64,000 nt of DNA from Chromohalobacter canadensis (GTDB lineage Bacteria > Pseudomonadota > Gammaproteobacteria > Pseudomonadales > Halomonadaceae): contig NZ_JAJQJH010000001.1 of assembly GCF_029544075.1 (NCBI RefSeq), positions 310,001 through 374,000 of the forward strand, read 5' to 3'. Each line of letters opens with the position of its first letter. The stretch's first letter is position 1. Positions 1-9,351 of this stretch are shown piece after piece. The translations under genes were made by a program, and so were the position numbers. A model generated the notes under the pieces. It saw only the letters and a program-made list of their open reading frames with translations. It did no database searches and was not told the origin of the DNA.

Positions 1-1217
1 AGTGCGTGGCTACCCGGCACGATGGCATCGGCATGCCGCGCCACCAAAAAGGCGATCAGGGCGCCATTGTGCAACGATAACGCCAGCCAGGCGGGCAGCA
101 TCGAGGGGCCGAGCATCAACAGGAAGATGAACGCCAGCATCAATTCCGGCGTCGAGCGCATCAGGATCAAGACGCCTTTGCCTGCCATGCGGGTCGGACG
201 GTTGCCGAAATGGCGGCTGGCCAATGGCCACAGCAGCAAGGCCACCACCAGGCTACCGGCGGTACCCATCAGCCCCAGCAGCAGGGTATTGCCGATGGCG
301 GGTAGCAGGTCGGGTATTTCGCCGAACCACTGCCAGAGCCCGCTCCAGTTCCCTTCGAGCAGGGGGTTCGGCCATAGATCGACACTCACGAAGCGCCATA
401 GCAGCGCGCCGTCGATGTCCGGCCAGGGCCCGAGAAGAAATAGGCTTCCTAGTGCGATCCAAGGTAGTAGGCGGCGGTGTCCCCATAGATGCAGCGAAGC
501 GATCATGAGATAGAACACCCACAGCAAGGCACCTGCCTCGGCGTAGCGCCCCTCGCGGAAGGCGCTCTCCAGATGGAAACCTAGCGTCGGTAGACCCACG
601 AAGCCCAGCAGTACGCTCGAGCGCATGGCGCATTCGAAGCGATAGCGGGTATAGCTCGATAGCCTCGCCCAGACCATGGGCAGTTCGGCATACACGAAAC
701 GCGAGAAGCGGCCCACGCCCTCAGGAAGGGCATCGACCGGTGCACGCGGCGTGAGCTCGAGGATTTCGGCGTAGACCTTGGCGAAGATGCCGGCGTAGGG
801 AATCGTCAGGGCGGCGATGGCGGTGACGGCGGAAAGGCCGAAGACCTGCAGCAGCAGTAGCGCCCAAAATAGCTCGTGAATGGCGCGTACGAACGCACAA
901 CTACCGCGTAGCAGGCGCGAACGTGGGAAGAGCAAGGCCAGTGGGAAGCCCAGTACCACACCGAGCAGCGTTCCCCACAGCGCGAAACCGATGGTCAGGG
1001 CGATGGCATGGGGCAGCGATTGGGTCGCCAGGATGTCGGGGCGCAGCAGGCCGGAGATCATGCGTCCCAGCTCGGCCCAAGGATCGTGGGTGGTGATCGC
1101 CAGGTCGGCGAATGGCAGCAATATCAGACACAGCGCAATCAGCCCCAGCGAGCGCCGGGCAAGGCGCAGATTGAGGGAGTCTCCGGCGAGCAGGCCTGGC
1201 GCACGCTCGGCACTCAT
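1..1217 (-). CDS. PhnE-type ABC transporter permease, double length, partial
   Basis: Inner-membrane permease of a phosphonate-type oxyanion importer, reading leftward and cut by the window edge after about 405 codons without a stop. The reading begins MSAERAPGLLAGDSLNLRLA and has many hydrophobic segments. PhnE proteins are usually 260-290 residues. Here a second permease-like half begins near residue 270 (ending in a PELMLAFIFLLMLGPS segment), so this looks like two fused permease domains. The ATG overlaps the stop of the upstream ATPase gene as ATGA, so the two are translationally coupled. The substrate (phosphonate, phosphite or selenate) cannot be told from sequence. Confidence 0.75.
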   Translation of the reverse strand, partial: MSAERAPGLLAGDSLNLRLARRSLGLIALCLILLPFADLAITTHDPWAELGRMISGLLRPDILATQSLPHAIALTIGFALWGTLLGVVLGFPLALLFPRSRLLRGSCAFVRAIHELFWALLLLQVFGLSAVTAIAALTIPYAGIFAKVYAEILELTPRAPVDALPEGVGRFSRFVYAELPMVWARLSSYTRYRFECAMRSSVLLGFVGLPTLGFHLESAFREGRYAEAGALLWVFYLMIASLHLWGHRRLLPWIALGSLFLLGPWPDIDGALLWRFVSVDLWPNPLLEGNWSGLWQWFGEIPDLLPAIGNTLLLGLMGTAGSLVVALLLWPLASRHFGNRPTRMAGKGVLILMRSTPELMLAFIFLLMLGPSMLPAWLALSLHNGALIAFLVARHADAIVPGSHA

Positions 1218-1912
1218 GCCGGCTCCGGTGAGGCATCAGGCGAGTGGGCGTCAGGATAGAGCGTGTCGAGATCTTCAAGCGTCAACTCGCGCGCTGGCGC
1301 ATCGAGTATCAGTTGGCCGTCGCGCAGGCCCCATGCGCGGTCGAAATGCGTCAACGCGAGTTCACGCTGATGCAGGGCGATCACGCAGGTCGCGTGTTGA
1401 CGCTGGATCATACTAAGCAGGCGGCGTGCCTGGTGCGGGTCGATGCTGGCGACCGGCTCGTCGCCGAGAAATATGTCGCGCGCCTGGTAGAGCGCCCGGG
1501 CGATGGCCACGCGCTGGCGTTGACCACCGGAGAGCTGTGCCACGGGACGTTTGAGCAGTTCTTCGAGGCCTAGCTCACCGCATAGCGCTTGAATATCGCG
1601 CCAGGCGTCGCGTCGCGGGCGCAGCAGGTTGATGAGGTTGGCGAGCGCGGAGTGGCGCTCCAGGCGGCCCATGTAGATGTTGTGATAGACCGACAGCGGC
1701 GGCACCAATCCGTGCTCTTGTGGGCACCAGGCCGCGCGCTGCCCGAGGCGCCGACGCAGGGCCGCCAACAGGGTCGATTTACCCACTCCGCTGGGGCCGA
1801 GCAATGCCACGCGTTCGCCGGTCCGAAGCCCTAGCGTGAGATCGGCGAGGACGGTATGGCGTGCATGACCCAGCGCCTCGCCGTCGAAGCGAACGAGTTC
1901 CTCCACACTCAA
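1214..1912 (-). CDS. phnC: PhnC-type ABC transporter ATP-binding protein
   Basis: Cytoplasmic ATPase of the PhnCDE-type importer, 232 residues. Visible motifs are Walker A GPSGVGKST near residue 40, the signature [15 protein letters not shown], Walker B IFLGDEP, and the switch histidine in VIALHQRE. The start appears to be TTG at 1912, overlapping the stop of the binding-protein gene as TTGA, with AGGT 8 nt upstream; a GTG at 1906 is the alternative. It sits between the binding protein and the permease, which fixes its role. The gene symbol is a family label and does not identify the substrate. Confidence 0.8.
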   Translation of the reverse strand: MSVEELVRFDGEALGHARHTVLADLTLGLRTGERVALLGPSGVGKSTLLAALRRRLGQRAAWCPQEHGLVPPLSVYHNIYMGRLERHSALANLINLLRPRRDAWRDIQALCGELGLEELLKRPVAQLSGGQRQRVAIARALYQARDIFLGDEPVASIDPHQARRLLSMIQRQHATCVIALHQRELALTHFDRAWGLRDGQLILDAPARELTLEDLDTLYPDAHSPDASPEPA

Positions 1913-2760
1913 CGCAGCAGACCTAGTTTCTCGCCGACGTCTTCGATGGGTTGGTAGTCGTCGTTGTCGGCGGGAATGAAGCCTTGACGGGGGAAGCTCT
2001 CGAGCAGCTCGGGATCGTGCATATCGAGCAACGCCTTGCGCACCTTCCCGGTAAAGCCGTCGCCATAGCGGTCGTCAACGTCCCCACGTATGGTCCATTG
2101 ATAGTCGGGGTAGGTCGGTGTTTTCCAGATTACATCGACCTTGTCGGTATCCACGCGTCCATCGGCCACGGCGGCGTCCCAGACCTTGAAGTTGACCGCG
2201 CCGAGGTCGTACGCACCCGATTCGACCAAGGCAATAGTGCGGGAGTGGTCGCCGGAAAAGCCGACGCGCGAGAACAGCGACTTGGGTGGCGCTCCGAACT
2301 GTTCGCGAATGAAGTACTCGGGCATGAGCCGCCCGGAGGTGGAGGTCTTGGCGCCGAAGGTGAACGACTTGCCCTGCACGTTCTTGGGCAAGTCATCGCC
2401 CTGCGTGTCGACATCGCTGTCATGGTTGGCGATGAAGTAGGTGCGGAACTCGGCGTCTTCCTGGCCTTGGGCTAGGGCGCGAGAGTTGGGCACCAGGCGG
2501 CGCGCCTGCACGCCAGTCAGTCCGCCGAACCAGGCCAGTTGCACCTGGTCGTTGCGGAAAGCCGAGACGGCGGCGCTATAGGATTTGACCGGCACGTACT
2601 CGACCGTTACGCCCAATTGATCCTCGAGGTAACGAGCGACCTTGTCGAAGCGCTCCTCGAGTCGCGATTGATCTTCGTCGGGGATGGCCGTGAAGCGAAA
2701 CGTTTCCGCCGTGGCGGCGGTGCTGACGAGAATCAACAGGCAGGCGACGAGCCAGCGCAT
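1909..2760 (-). CDS. PhnD-type periplasmic oxyanion-binding protein
   Basis: Periplasmic substrate-binding protein of the importer, 283 residues from ATG 2760. That start has AAGGAG 7 nt upstream, whereas an in-frame ATG at 2766 is too close to it. The first 20 or so residues form a signal peptide ending ATAETF. The body (FRFTAIPDED, VQLAWFGGLTG, FGAKTSTSGRLMPEYF) is a PhnD-like fold. The FTAIPDEDQSRLEERF opening resembles a subgroup annotated as putative selenate-binding proteins, so selenate or another oxyanion is possible instead of phosphonate. It is first in the operon. Confidence 0.8.
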   Translation of the reverse strand: MRWLVACLLILVSTAATAETFRFTAIPDEDQSRLEERFDKVARYLEDQLGVTVEYVPVKSYSAAVSAFRNDQVQLAWFGGLTGVQARRLVPNSRALAQGQEDAEFRTYFIANHDSDVDTQGDDLPKNVQGKSFTFGAKTSTSGRLMPEYFIREQFGAPPKSLFSRVGFSGDHSRTIALVESGAYDLGAVNFKVWDAAVADGRVDTDKVDVIWKTPTYPDYQWTIRGDVDDRYGDGFTGKVRKALLDMHDPELLESFPRQGFIPADNDDYQPIEDVGEKLGLLR

Positions 2761-2869
2761 GGGCATACTCCTTGGAAGAAAAGCCATTTAATAAAAACGG
2801 CTCAATGAGAGCGGTGAGACGTTCATTGTCGTGACTGCTCGGTATGGCGGCAAGCGCGGTCCACGACGA

Positions 2870-3730
2870 TCACTCGTCGTGGATCGGAAACCGCGTGGCC
2901 TGCAGGCTGTCCTTTATCTTCTTGAGGTGCGGCAGGAAATCCTCGCCTCGACGCAGCGTGACGCCGGTCGCCAGTACATCGATCAAGGCCAGGTGGATCA
3001 TGCGTGAGGTCATCGGCATGTAGACATCGGTGTCTTCCGGGGTGATGACCTCGAGCGTTTCGGTACACTCGTGGGCGAGTGGCGAGTCGGGCGCGGTGAT
3101 GCCGAGCACGATGGCGCCATTGTCACGCGCTACACGAGCGATCTCGACCAGCTCGCGGGTGCGGCCGGTGTAAGAGACGATGACGATGACGTCGCCGGTA
3201 TGCGTGGCGGCGGCGACCATGCGTTGCATCAGCACGTCTTCATAGGCGGTGACGGGCAGGTTGAAGCGAAAGAACTTGTGCTGCGCGTCCTGGGCCACGG
3301 GGCCCGAGGCACCGAGGCCGAAGAAGCTGATCTGCTTGGCCTGGATCAGATAGTCGACGGCACGTTCGACGCGTTGGGCGTCGAGCGTGCGACGGGCGTC
3401 GTCGAGGGCGGCAATGGTAGCGCCGAATATCTTGTCACCATAGCTCGCGGCGCCATCGTCACGTTCCACGCTGCGGCTGACATAGGGCGTGCCGCCGGCT
3501 AGGCTTTGGGCCAATTTGATCTTGAAATCGGGATAGCCCTTGGCGTCGAAATTGCGACAGAAGCGATTGACCGTTGGTTCGCTGACCGCGGCTGCTTGCG
3601 CCAGCGTGGCGATGCTCATGCCGGTGGCGGCGGCCGGGTCGTGGAGAATTACATCGGCCACTTTGCGTTCGGAGCGATTGAGTTCGTCCAGACGTGAGCG
3701 GATACGGTCGATCAGGTCGAAGGCTGGCAT
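2870..3730 (-). CDS. hexR: HexR, RpiR-family regulator of central carbon metabolism
   Basis: DNA-binding repressor of 286 residues, with an N-terminal RpiR helix-turn-helix ([20 protein letters not shown], residues 39-58) and a C-terminal SIS sugar-phosphate domain ([29 protein letters not shown]). In proteobacteria HexR senses 2-keto-3-deoxy-6-phosphogluconate and controls zwf, pgl, eda and related genes. Here it is divergent from zwf-pgl-eda, which fits. The shared 282-bp intergenic region carries five 16-bp tandem repeats beginning about 37 bp upstream of this start, plus an AT-rich palindrome. Confidence 0.9.
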   Translation of the reverse strand: MPAFDLIDRIRSRLDELNRSERKVADVILHDPAAATGMSIATLAQAAAVSEPTVNRFCRNFDAKGYPDFKIKLAQSLAGGTPYVSRSVERDDGAASYGDKIFGATIAALDDARRTLDAQRVERAVDYLIQAKQISFFGLGASGPVAQDAQHKFFRFNLPVTAYEDVLMQRMVAAATHTGDVIVIVSYTGRTRELVEIARVARDNGAIVLGITAPDSPLAHECTETLEVITPEDTDVYMPMTSRMIHLALIDVLATGVTLRRGEDFLPHLKKIKDSLQATRFPIHDE

Positions 3731-3766
3731 GCGTAATGGGAGTCTCTGTCTGCCAAGGGTGTCGAA

Positions 3767-3846
3767 TTAACTACGTTGTCACGTAACCACATTTTCCAGT
3801 AGCTACTTTTTCAAGTGACTACGTTTTCAAGTAACTACGTTGTGTT
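3767..3846. repeat. Five tandem 16-bp repeats between hexR and zwf
   Basis: Five head-to-tail units begin at 3767, 3783, 3799, 3815 and 3831, exactly 16 bp apart. The consensus is GTAACTACGTTTTCAA, and the first 8 bases are best conserved. The block is close to the hexR start, so it may be an iterated operator for HexR or another dimer, or a simple tandem expansion. The unit is not an obvious match to the published HexR palindrome. Confidence 0.85.
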
Positions 3847-3928
3847 AGATAAGGCATCCTAGCGTGGTGGCGCAGGGTCGCCAAGCCAAGTCGTTCGTGG
3901 GTGGGATCGAATGCGTGTCGCAATGGTA

Positions 3929-3938
3929 GTAAATTTAC
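3929..3938. promoter_or_regulatory. Palindrome upstream of zwf, candidate HexR operator
   Basis: GTAAATTTAC is a perfect 10-bp palindrome in an AT-rich stretch (TAGTAAATTTACATAATATA). It resembles HexR operators of gammaproteobacteria, which have a TGTA/TACA-flanked AT core. It lies 37 bp before the leader ORF and 84 bp before zwf, where a repressor would act. Assignment rests on pattern and position only. Confidence 0.45.
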
Positions 3939-3965
3939 ATAATATATTTGCCGAGGAGCCCTGAT

Positions 3966-4016
3966 ATGGCTTATTTTATAGGTAAGTTAACCAGATTTTT
4001 GGGGGCCGCGTCATGA
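3966..4016 (+). CDS. 16-codon leader ORF overlapping the zwf start
   Basis: ATG at 3966 is preceded by GAGGAG (3953-3958) at the ideal 7-nt spacing and encodes [16 protein letters not shown]. Its TGA overlaps the zwf ATG as ATGA. zwf itself has only a weak G-rich stretch upstream, so ribosomes may reach zwf by translational coupling from this leader. No homology is recognised. It could be a control element rather than a functional peptide. Confidence 0.5.
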   Translation: MAYFIGKLTRFLGAAS

Positions 4017-5488
4017 GTCGAGATATCACGCCCGATGTCGATCTGGCCCTTTTCGGGGCGCTTGGCGATTTGGCGCTGCGCAAATTGTATCCGGCATTGT
4101 ACCATCTGGATCGCGAAGGGTTGCTTGGCGATACCACGCGAATCCTGGGGCTTGCGCGCCAGGAACACGATGTCGATAGTTTCCGCACCAACGTCAAGGA
4201 AGCCCTTAACAAGCGGCTCAAGCCCCACGAGCTGGAACAAGCCTGTCTTGAGCGATTTCTAGCGCGTATCGACTACCAGCAACTCGACTTTGCCACCGTC
4301 GAGGGATATGACGCCATTCGCGATTGGCATGACGCCACCGCGCGCCCCATGGTCGTGTATCTGGCGGTGCCGGCCAGCATCTATGGCGATATTTGCGCCA
4401 ATCTGCATGCCAGTGGCAGCCTCGACGACGAGGCGCGCGTGGTGGTCGAAAAGCCCATCGGCTACGATCTCGAATCCTCCATTCAGATCAACGATGCCAT
4501 CGGCGACGTTTTCCCCGAATCGCGCATCTATCGCATGGATCACTACCTGGGCAAGGAGACGGTCCAGAACCTGATTGCGCTGCGCTTTGCCAACCCACTG
4601 TTCGGCAATCAGTGGAACCAGAATCAGATTTCGCATGTGGAAATCACCGTGGCCGAAAAGGTGGGCATCGAAGGCCGCTGGGGGTATTTCGACGAGGCGG
4701 GGCAGTTGCGCGACATGGTTCAGAACCACTTGTTGCAGTTGCTGTGTCTGATCGCCATGGATCCGCCGTCGAATCTTGACGCCGACGCCATTCGCGACGA
4801 GAAGGTCAAGGTGCTCAAGGCACTCAAGCCCTTGGTTGGTGAAGAGTTGTCGCGCAATGTGGTCCGTGGTCAATACATCGGCGGTTCCGTAGACGGCGAC
4901 AGTGTACCGGGTTATCTCGACGAGGAAGGTGCCAACACCTCGAGCCATACCGAGACTTTTGTGGCTATGAAGCTCGAGGTTGCCAACTGGCGCTGGGCTG
5001 GGGTGCCGTTCTATTTGCGTACCGGCAAGCGCATGCCGGAAAAGATGTCGCAGATCGTTATCCACTTTCGCCAGCAGCCGCACTACATCTTCGATCCCGA
5101 CCAGCGCGGACTGGCGGCTAACAAGCTGGTTATCCGTCTGCAGCCGGAGGAAGGCATTGCGCTGCAGGTGCTGACCAAAGACAGCGGGCTCGACAAGGGC
5201 ATGCGCCTGCGGCCCGGGCCGCTGCACCTGGATTTCAATCACGCCTTCCCCAAGACACGGATTCCCGATGCCTACGAGCGTTTGCTGCTCGAGGTGATGA
5301 AAGGCCAGCAATACCTGTTCGTGCGTCGCGACGAGGTCGAATACGCCTGGAAGTGGGTGGATCAGCTGATTGCCGGCTGGGAAGCACGGGATATGCCGCC
5401 GCGCCGTTATCCGGCCGGCTCCTGGGGACCCGTGGCGTCGATCGCCATGATTACCCAGGACGGTCGATCCTGGTATGAAGACTATTGA
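4013..5488 (+). CDS. zwf: Glucose-6-phosphate 1-dehydrogenase
   Basis: Oxidises glucose-6-phosphate to 6-phosphogluconolactone with NAD(P)+, the entry to the Entner-Doudoroff and oxidative pentose phosphate routes. It has 491 residues, normal for the family. The nucleotide-binding segment [17 protein letters not shown] is at residues 14-30 and the active-site motif RMDHYLGKE carries the catalytic histidine and lysine. EKPIGYD and [10 protein letters not shown] are also family hallmarks. It starts the zwf-pgl-eda operon and is divergent from hexR, its likely repressor. Translation appears coupled to a short leader ORF. Confidence 0.95.
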   Translation: MSRDITPDVDLALFGALGDLALRKLYPALYHLDREGLLGDTTRILGLARQEHDVDSFRTNVKEALNKRLKPHELEQACLERFLARIDYQQLDFATVEGYDAIRDWHDATARPMVVYLAVPASIYGDICANLHASGSLDDEARVVVEKPIGYDLESSIQINDAIGDVFPESRIYRMDHYLGKETVQNLIALRFANPLFGNQWNQNQISHVEITVAEKVGIEGRWGYFDEAGQLRDMVQNHLLQLLCLIAMDPPSNLDADAIRDEKVKVLKALKPLVGEELSRNVVRGQYIGGSVDGDSVPGYLDEEGANTSSHTETFVAMKLEVANWRWAGVPFYLRTGKRMPEKMSQIVIHFRQQPHYIFDPDQRGLAANKLVIRLQPEEGIALQVLTKDSGLDKGMRLRPGPLHLDFNHAFPKTRIPDAYERLLLEVMKGQQYLFVRRDEVEYAWKWVDQLIAGWEARDMPPRRYPAGSWGPVASIAMITQDGRSWYEDY

Positions 5489-5506
5489 TTGGATAGGCAG
5501 CCGATT

Positions 5507-6181
5507 ATGACAAGCATCGATGAAGGCCGTCGTTACCTTGCCGAGCGCCTCGCGGATACCGTGGCCAAGGCGCTCGAAACCGATTTGGCCAGTCGCGAAC
5601 GGGTGCTGCTGGTCGTTTCCGGTGGCTCCACGCCGAAGCCGTTCTTCAGCGCTCTGTCCACCAAGGCGCTGCCCTGGTCACGTATCGACGTGACACTGGC
5701 CGATGAACGCTGGGTGGCCGATGACGATGCCGATAGCAACGCGCGCCTGGTCCGCGAGACGTTGCTCGTCGGGCCGGCCGCCGAAGCGCATTTTCATTCC
5801 CTGACCACCGATGACGACACCCCCGAGGCTGGCGTCGAGGCGGTTTCAGCGCGCGTCGCGTCGCTGCCGTGGCCGGCCAGCGTGGTCGTCCTCGGTATGG
5901 GCGGTGATGGGCACACGGCCTCGCTGTTTCCCGACAGCGAACAGCTGGCCACGGCGCTCGAAACGTCCGAGGCGACGGTGGCGGTGCATGCGCCCAGCGT
6001 ACCGCAGGCGCGCATTACGCTGAGCGCCGCTCGTCTGGCCGATGCCCATCTGCATGTCTTGCACATGACCGGTGAGGACAAGCGTCGTGTCCTGGCCAAC
6101 GCGTTGGGTGGCGATGATGCCCGGCAACTGCCGATTCGCACCTTCCTTTCCCAGCCGATCGCGACGTACTGGGCGCCCTGA
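5507..6181 (+). CDS. pgl: 6-phosphogluconolactonase
   Basis: Hydrolyses 6-phosphogluconolactone to 6-phosphogluconate. The DevB-type protein has about 224 residues from ATG 5507. Family motifs are LVVSGGSTPKPFF, VTLADERWV, and VLGMGGDGHTASLFP in the active site. An in-frame TTG directly after the zwf stop would add six residues, but the ATG is the more likely start. The 18-nt gap to zwf and the shared direction indicate one operon with zwf and eda. Confidence 0.92.
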   Translation: MTSIDEGRRYLAERLADTVAKALETDLASRERVLLVVSGGSTPKPFFSALSTKALPWSRIDVTLADERWVADDDADSNARLVRETLLVGPAAEAHFHSLTTDDDTPEAGVEAVSARVASLPWPASVVVLGMGGDGHTASLFPDSEQLATALETSEATVAVHAPSVPQARITLSAARLADAHLHVLHMTGEDKRRVLANALGGDDARQLPIRTFLSQPIATYWAP

Positions 6182-6212
6182 GCCCTGCGTATACGAATAC
6201 CCGGAGCATCCC

Positions 6213-6875
6213 ATGACTATCGACAAACAGCTTCCTTCCACTCGCACGACGGAACTCGACAGCATCTGCCAGAAGGTGGAGGTGATTCCGGTGCTGGTGA
6301 TCGATCGCCTCGAGGATGCCGTGCCCATGGCGCGTGCCTTGGTCGAGGGAGGGATCAACGTGCTCGAAATCACGCTGCGCACCGACTGTGCGCTGGACGC
6401 CATCCGGCGCATGCGTGCCGCGTTGCCGGGCGTGAGCATCGGCGCTGGCACTGTGCTGACGCCTGCCCAGTACCGGTTGGCCGAAGAGGCTGGCGTTGAT
6501 TTCGTGGTCACGCCCGGCACGACCGAGGCGCTGTATCGCTATGGTGTGGAAAGCCCGGTACCGATGCTGCCGGGGGTGGCCACGGTGTCCGAGTTGATGA
6601 CCGGCTGGCAGTATGGCTATCGACGCTTCAAGTTTTTCCCGGCGGAAGCCAGCGGCGGCGCCAAGGCGATCAAATCTATCGGCGGTCCGATTCCTGATGC
6701 CCAATTCTGCCCGACCGGTGGCATCACCGTGGAAAACGCCGACGATTATCTCAGTCTGCCCAACGTGATGTGCGTGGGTGGCTCATGGCTGACACCCAAA
6801 AACCTGGTCGAAAACGAAGACTGGGACGGTATCCGCGAGCTGGCGCGTCAGGCCGCTGAGCGTTTCCATCACTAA
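6213..6875 (+). CDS. eda: KDPG aldolase (2-dehydro-3-deoxyphosphogluconate aldolase)
   Basis: Cleaves 2-keto-3-deoxy-6-phosphogluconate to pyruvate and glyceraldehyde-3-phosphate. It has 220 residues from ATG 6213, with CCGGAG 6 nt upstream. The Schiff-base lysine is in FKFFPAEASGG and the catalytic glutamate in VLEITLRT. GAGTVL and CPTGGI are conserved barrel motifs. It is the last gene of zwf-pgl-eda, and a strong terminator follows. edd is not in this window, so 6-phosphogluconate dehydratase must lie elsewhere. Confidence 0.93.
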   Translation: MTIDKQLPSTRTTELDSICQKVEVIPVLVIDRLEDAVPMARALVEGGINVLEITLRTDCALDAIRRMRAALPGVSIGAGTVLTPAQYRLAEEAGVDFVVTPGTTEALYRYGVESPVPMLPGVATVSELMTGWQYGYRRFKFFPAEASGGAKAIKSIGGPIPDAQFCPTGGITVENADDYLSLPNVMCVGGSWLTPKNLVENEDWDGIRELARQAAERFHH

Positions 6876-6949
6876 GACTCGTTTATCACTAAGACGCTTG
6901 CTATTAAGCAGGCAACCGCTTCTCTCTCGACAGCTGATGCTGTTCTTCC

Positions 6950-6976
6950 GACCCGCCGTTTGGCGGGTCTTTTTTT
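6950..6976 (+). terminator. Rho-independent terminator after eda
   Basis: An 8-bp perfect stem GACCCGCC / GGCGGGTC (6950-6957 and 6962-6969) with a four-base loop is followed by seven T residues. It closes the zwf-pgl-eda operon. Confidence 0.9.
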
Positions 6977-7064
6977 GGCCGCGAAAAGGTCATCTAATTG
7001 AAAGATTCCTTGCCTAGGGTGGCGCAAGTGGCGTCGATTCTCCGCACTGGACAAGGAGCCTTTC

Positions 7065-8381
7065 ATGCAACGTGCTTTCCTGCTTTCTTCTCTTGGCATC
7101 ACGCTCGCCTTGGGAGCCTACGCGAGTAGCGCTCAGGCCAATACCCAGATTACCTGGTGGCATGCCATGGGGGGCGCGTTGGGCGATAAGGTCGACCAGA
7201 TCGCTGCTGACTTCAACGCCAGCCAGGACACCTATACCGTCAAACCGGTTTTCAAGGGCAATTACAGCGAAACCATGACCTCTGCGATCGCCGCCTACCG
7301 TGCCGACAAGGGGCCGGATATCGTGCAGATCTACGAGGTCGGTACGGCGACGATGATGGCCGCCAAGGGCGCCATCGTGCCGGCGTATCAACTGATGGCA
7401 TCGGCCGATGTCGACTTCGATCCAGAGGGTTACCTGCCCGCGGTCACGGGGTATTACACCGACCCCGAGGGCAACATGCTGTCGTTGCCGTTCAATTCCT
7501 CGACGCCGGTGACCTATTACAACCGCGAGCGCCTGGCGCAGGCGGGCGTCGAGGAGATTCCTCGCACCTGGCAGGAGCTGGGCGATGCGCTGGAGAAAAT
7601 CGTCGACTCGGGGGCGGCAAGCTGCGGTCTGACCACGACCTGGCCTTCCTGGGTCATGCTCGAGAACTACTCCGCCATCAACGATGTGCCGTTTGCCTCC
7701 CAGGCCAATGGCTTCGAAGGAGCGGACGCGCGTCTGCGCTTCAATCGCACCGCCGTCGTCGATCAGATCGAGCGCCTTACGCGGTGGCAGGATGACGGGC
7801 GCTTCGCCTATGGCGGGCGTTTCGATGACGCCGCGCCCAAATTCTACTCCGGTGATTGCGCGCTGATGATGGCGTCTTCGGCGTCCTACGCCAATATCAA
7901 GGAAAATGCCGATTTCGACTTCGGTGTGGCGCCGCTGCCATACGATGCCGATGTCGTTGAACAAGCCAATAACTCGATCATCGGTGGTGCCTCGCTATGG
8001 GTGCTCGATGGTTTGGACGAAGCGCGTCGGCAAGGGGTGGCGGAATTCTTCGAATATCTCTCCTCGCCCGATATTCAGGCGGACTGGCACCAGTACTCCG
8101 GTTACTTGCCGATCACGCAGGCGGCCGCCGATTTGACCCGCAAGCAAGGCTTCTATGCCGATCATCCCGGTACTGACGTGGCGATCAAGCAGATCACTAC
8201 CGGCGAGCCCACCGAGAACTCCAAGGGCCTGCGATTGGGCAACATGGTGCAGATTCGCGATGTCATCAACGGCGAGCTCGAAGAGATATTCTCGGGTGAC
8301 GTAGGAGTGCAAGAGGGGCTCGATGAAGCCGTCTCGCGTGGCAATGCGCTATTGGAAAAGTTCGAGAGCGCCCGTCAGTGA
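7065..8381 (+). CDS. ugpB: sn-glycerol-3-phosphate-binding periplasmic protein UgpB
   Basis: Periplasmic solute-binding protein (438 residues) delivering glycerol-3-phosphate or its diesters to the UgpAEC importer. A cleavable signal peptide ends at SSAQA (about residue 25), followed by ITWWHAMGGALGDKVDQI, typical of UgpB. The start has AAGGAG 6 nt upstream. It leads the ugpBAEC cluster. A GC-rich stem-loop after the gene may set the usual excess of binding protein over permeases. Confidence 0.9.
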   Translation: MQRAFLLSSLGITLALGAYASSAQANTQITWWHAMGGALGDKVDQIAADFNASQDTYTVKPVFKGNYSETMTSAIAAYRADKGPDIVQIYEVGTATMMAAKGAIVPAYQLMASADVDFDPEGYLPAVTGYYTDPEGNMLSLPFNSSTPVTYYNRERLAQAGVEEIPRTWQELGDALEKIVDSGAASCGLTTTWPSWVMLENYSAINDVPFASQANGFEGADARLRFNRTAVVDQIERLTRWQDDGRFAYGGRFDDAAPKFYSGDCALMMASSASYANIKENADFDFGVAPLPYDADVVEQANNSIIGGASLWVLDGLDEARRQGVAEFFEYLSSPDIQADWHQYSGYLPITQAAADLTRKQGFYADHPGTDVAIKQITTGEPTENSKGLRLGNMVQIRDVINGELEEIFSGDVGVQEGLDEAVSRGNALLEKFESARQ

Positions 8382-8395
8382 AGCCTTCCACCTTG

Positions 8396-8428
8396 AACAC
8401 GGCGCCCGGTTGCCGGGCGTTCGTGTTT
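8396..8428 (+). terminator. Stem-loop between ugpB and ugpA, likely attenuator
   Basis: AACACG and CGCCCGG pair with CCGGGCG and CGTGTT around a TTG loop, with a small bulge. Only three T residues follow, so it probably acts as a partial terminator or mRNA-stabilising element between the binding-protein and permease genes. Confidence 0.6.
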
Positions 8429-8472
8429 GAGCAGGGTGGCAGGTAGTCCTCATCGAGATACCGAGGAATGTC

Positions 8473-9351
8473 ATGAGTGCTCCGTTTCAGCGCCATAGGA
8501 TCACGCCATGGATATTGATGGCGCCGCAGCTCGGCATCGTCCTGGTGTTCTTCTTCTGGCCGGCCTTGCAGGCCATTGAGCAAGCCTTCTATGTCGAGGA
8601 TGCCTTCGGTCTGTCGCGGGAGTTCGCCGGGCTTGTCAACTTCAAGGCTGTCTTGAGCGACCCGACGTATTACCAGGCAGCCGGTACTACGCTGATCTTT
8701 TCGCTGGCTGTCGCGGTGGGCGCGATGAGTATTGCGCTGCTGTTGGCGGTCATGGCTGACCGCGTCATACGCGGTGCACGCGTCTACCGGACACTGTTGG
8801 TATGGCCCTATGCGGTAGCGCCAGCGGTGGCGGGCGTGCTGTGGCTGTTTTTGTTCGATCCGACACTAGGGCTGATCAGTGGCCTGCTGGGCAATATGGG
8901 CATCGAGTGGGACCACAAGCTCAATGGCGCCCAGGCCTTGGCCCTGGTGATCATGGCGTCGATCTGGAAACAGATGAGCTACAACTTCGTGTTTTTTCTC
9001 GCCGCGTTGCAGTCGGTGCCCAACAGTCTTCTTGAGGCGGCGGCCATCGACCGTGCGGGTCCATGGCGACGTTTCTGGACCATCACTTTTCCGCTGTTGT
9101 CGCCCACCGCGTTTTTCTTGCTGGTCATGAACAGTGTCTACGCCTTCTTCGAGACCTTCGGCACCATCGACACGGTGACCTCCGGCGGCCCCGGCGGCGC
9201 GACCACGACACTGGTTTACAAGGTCTATCAGGATGGCTTCGTCGGGCAGGATATGGGCGCCAGTGCCGCCCAGTCGGTGTTGTTGATGGCCTTGGTCGGG
9301 GGCCTGACGTGGTTTCAGTTTCGCTACGTCGAAAAGAAGGTGCAGTACTGA
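8473..9351 (+). CDS. ugpA: Glycerol-3-phosphate ABC transporter permease UgpA
   Basis: Inner-membrane permease, 292 residues with about six hydrophobic helices. The EAA loop that contacts the ATPase is [20 protein letters not shown] near residue 193. The start has GAGGAA at good spacing. Its TGA shares one base with the ATG of the next permease gene (TGATG), so the two subunits are translationally coupled, as expected for a heterodimeric channel. Confidence 0.9.
   Translation: MSAPFQRHRITPWILMAPQLGIVLVFFFWPALQAIEQAFYVEDAFGLSREFAGLVNFKAVLSDPTYYQAAGTTLIFSLAVAVGAMSIALLLAVMADRVIRGARVYRTLLVWPYAVAPAVAGVLWLFLFDPTLGLISGLLGNMGIEWDHKLNGAQALALVIMASIWKQMSYNFVFFLAALQSVPNSLLEAAAIDRAGPWRRFWTITFPLLSPTAFFLLVMNSVYAFFETFGTIDTVTSGGPGGATTTLVYKVYQDGFVGQDMGASAAQSVLLMALVGGLTWFQFRYVEKKVQY

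Noticed and set aside
4259-5311. A 350-codon open frame on the - strand
   Set aside because: It lies wholly antisense to zwf, which has all glucose-6-phosphate dehydrogenase motifs.
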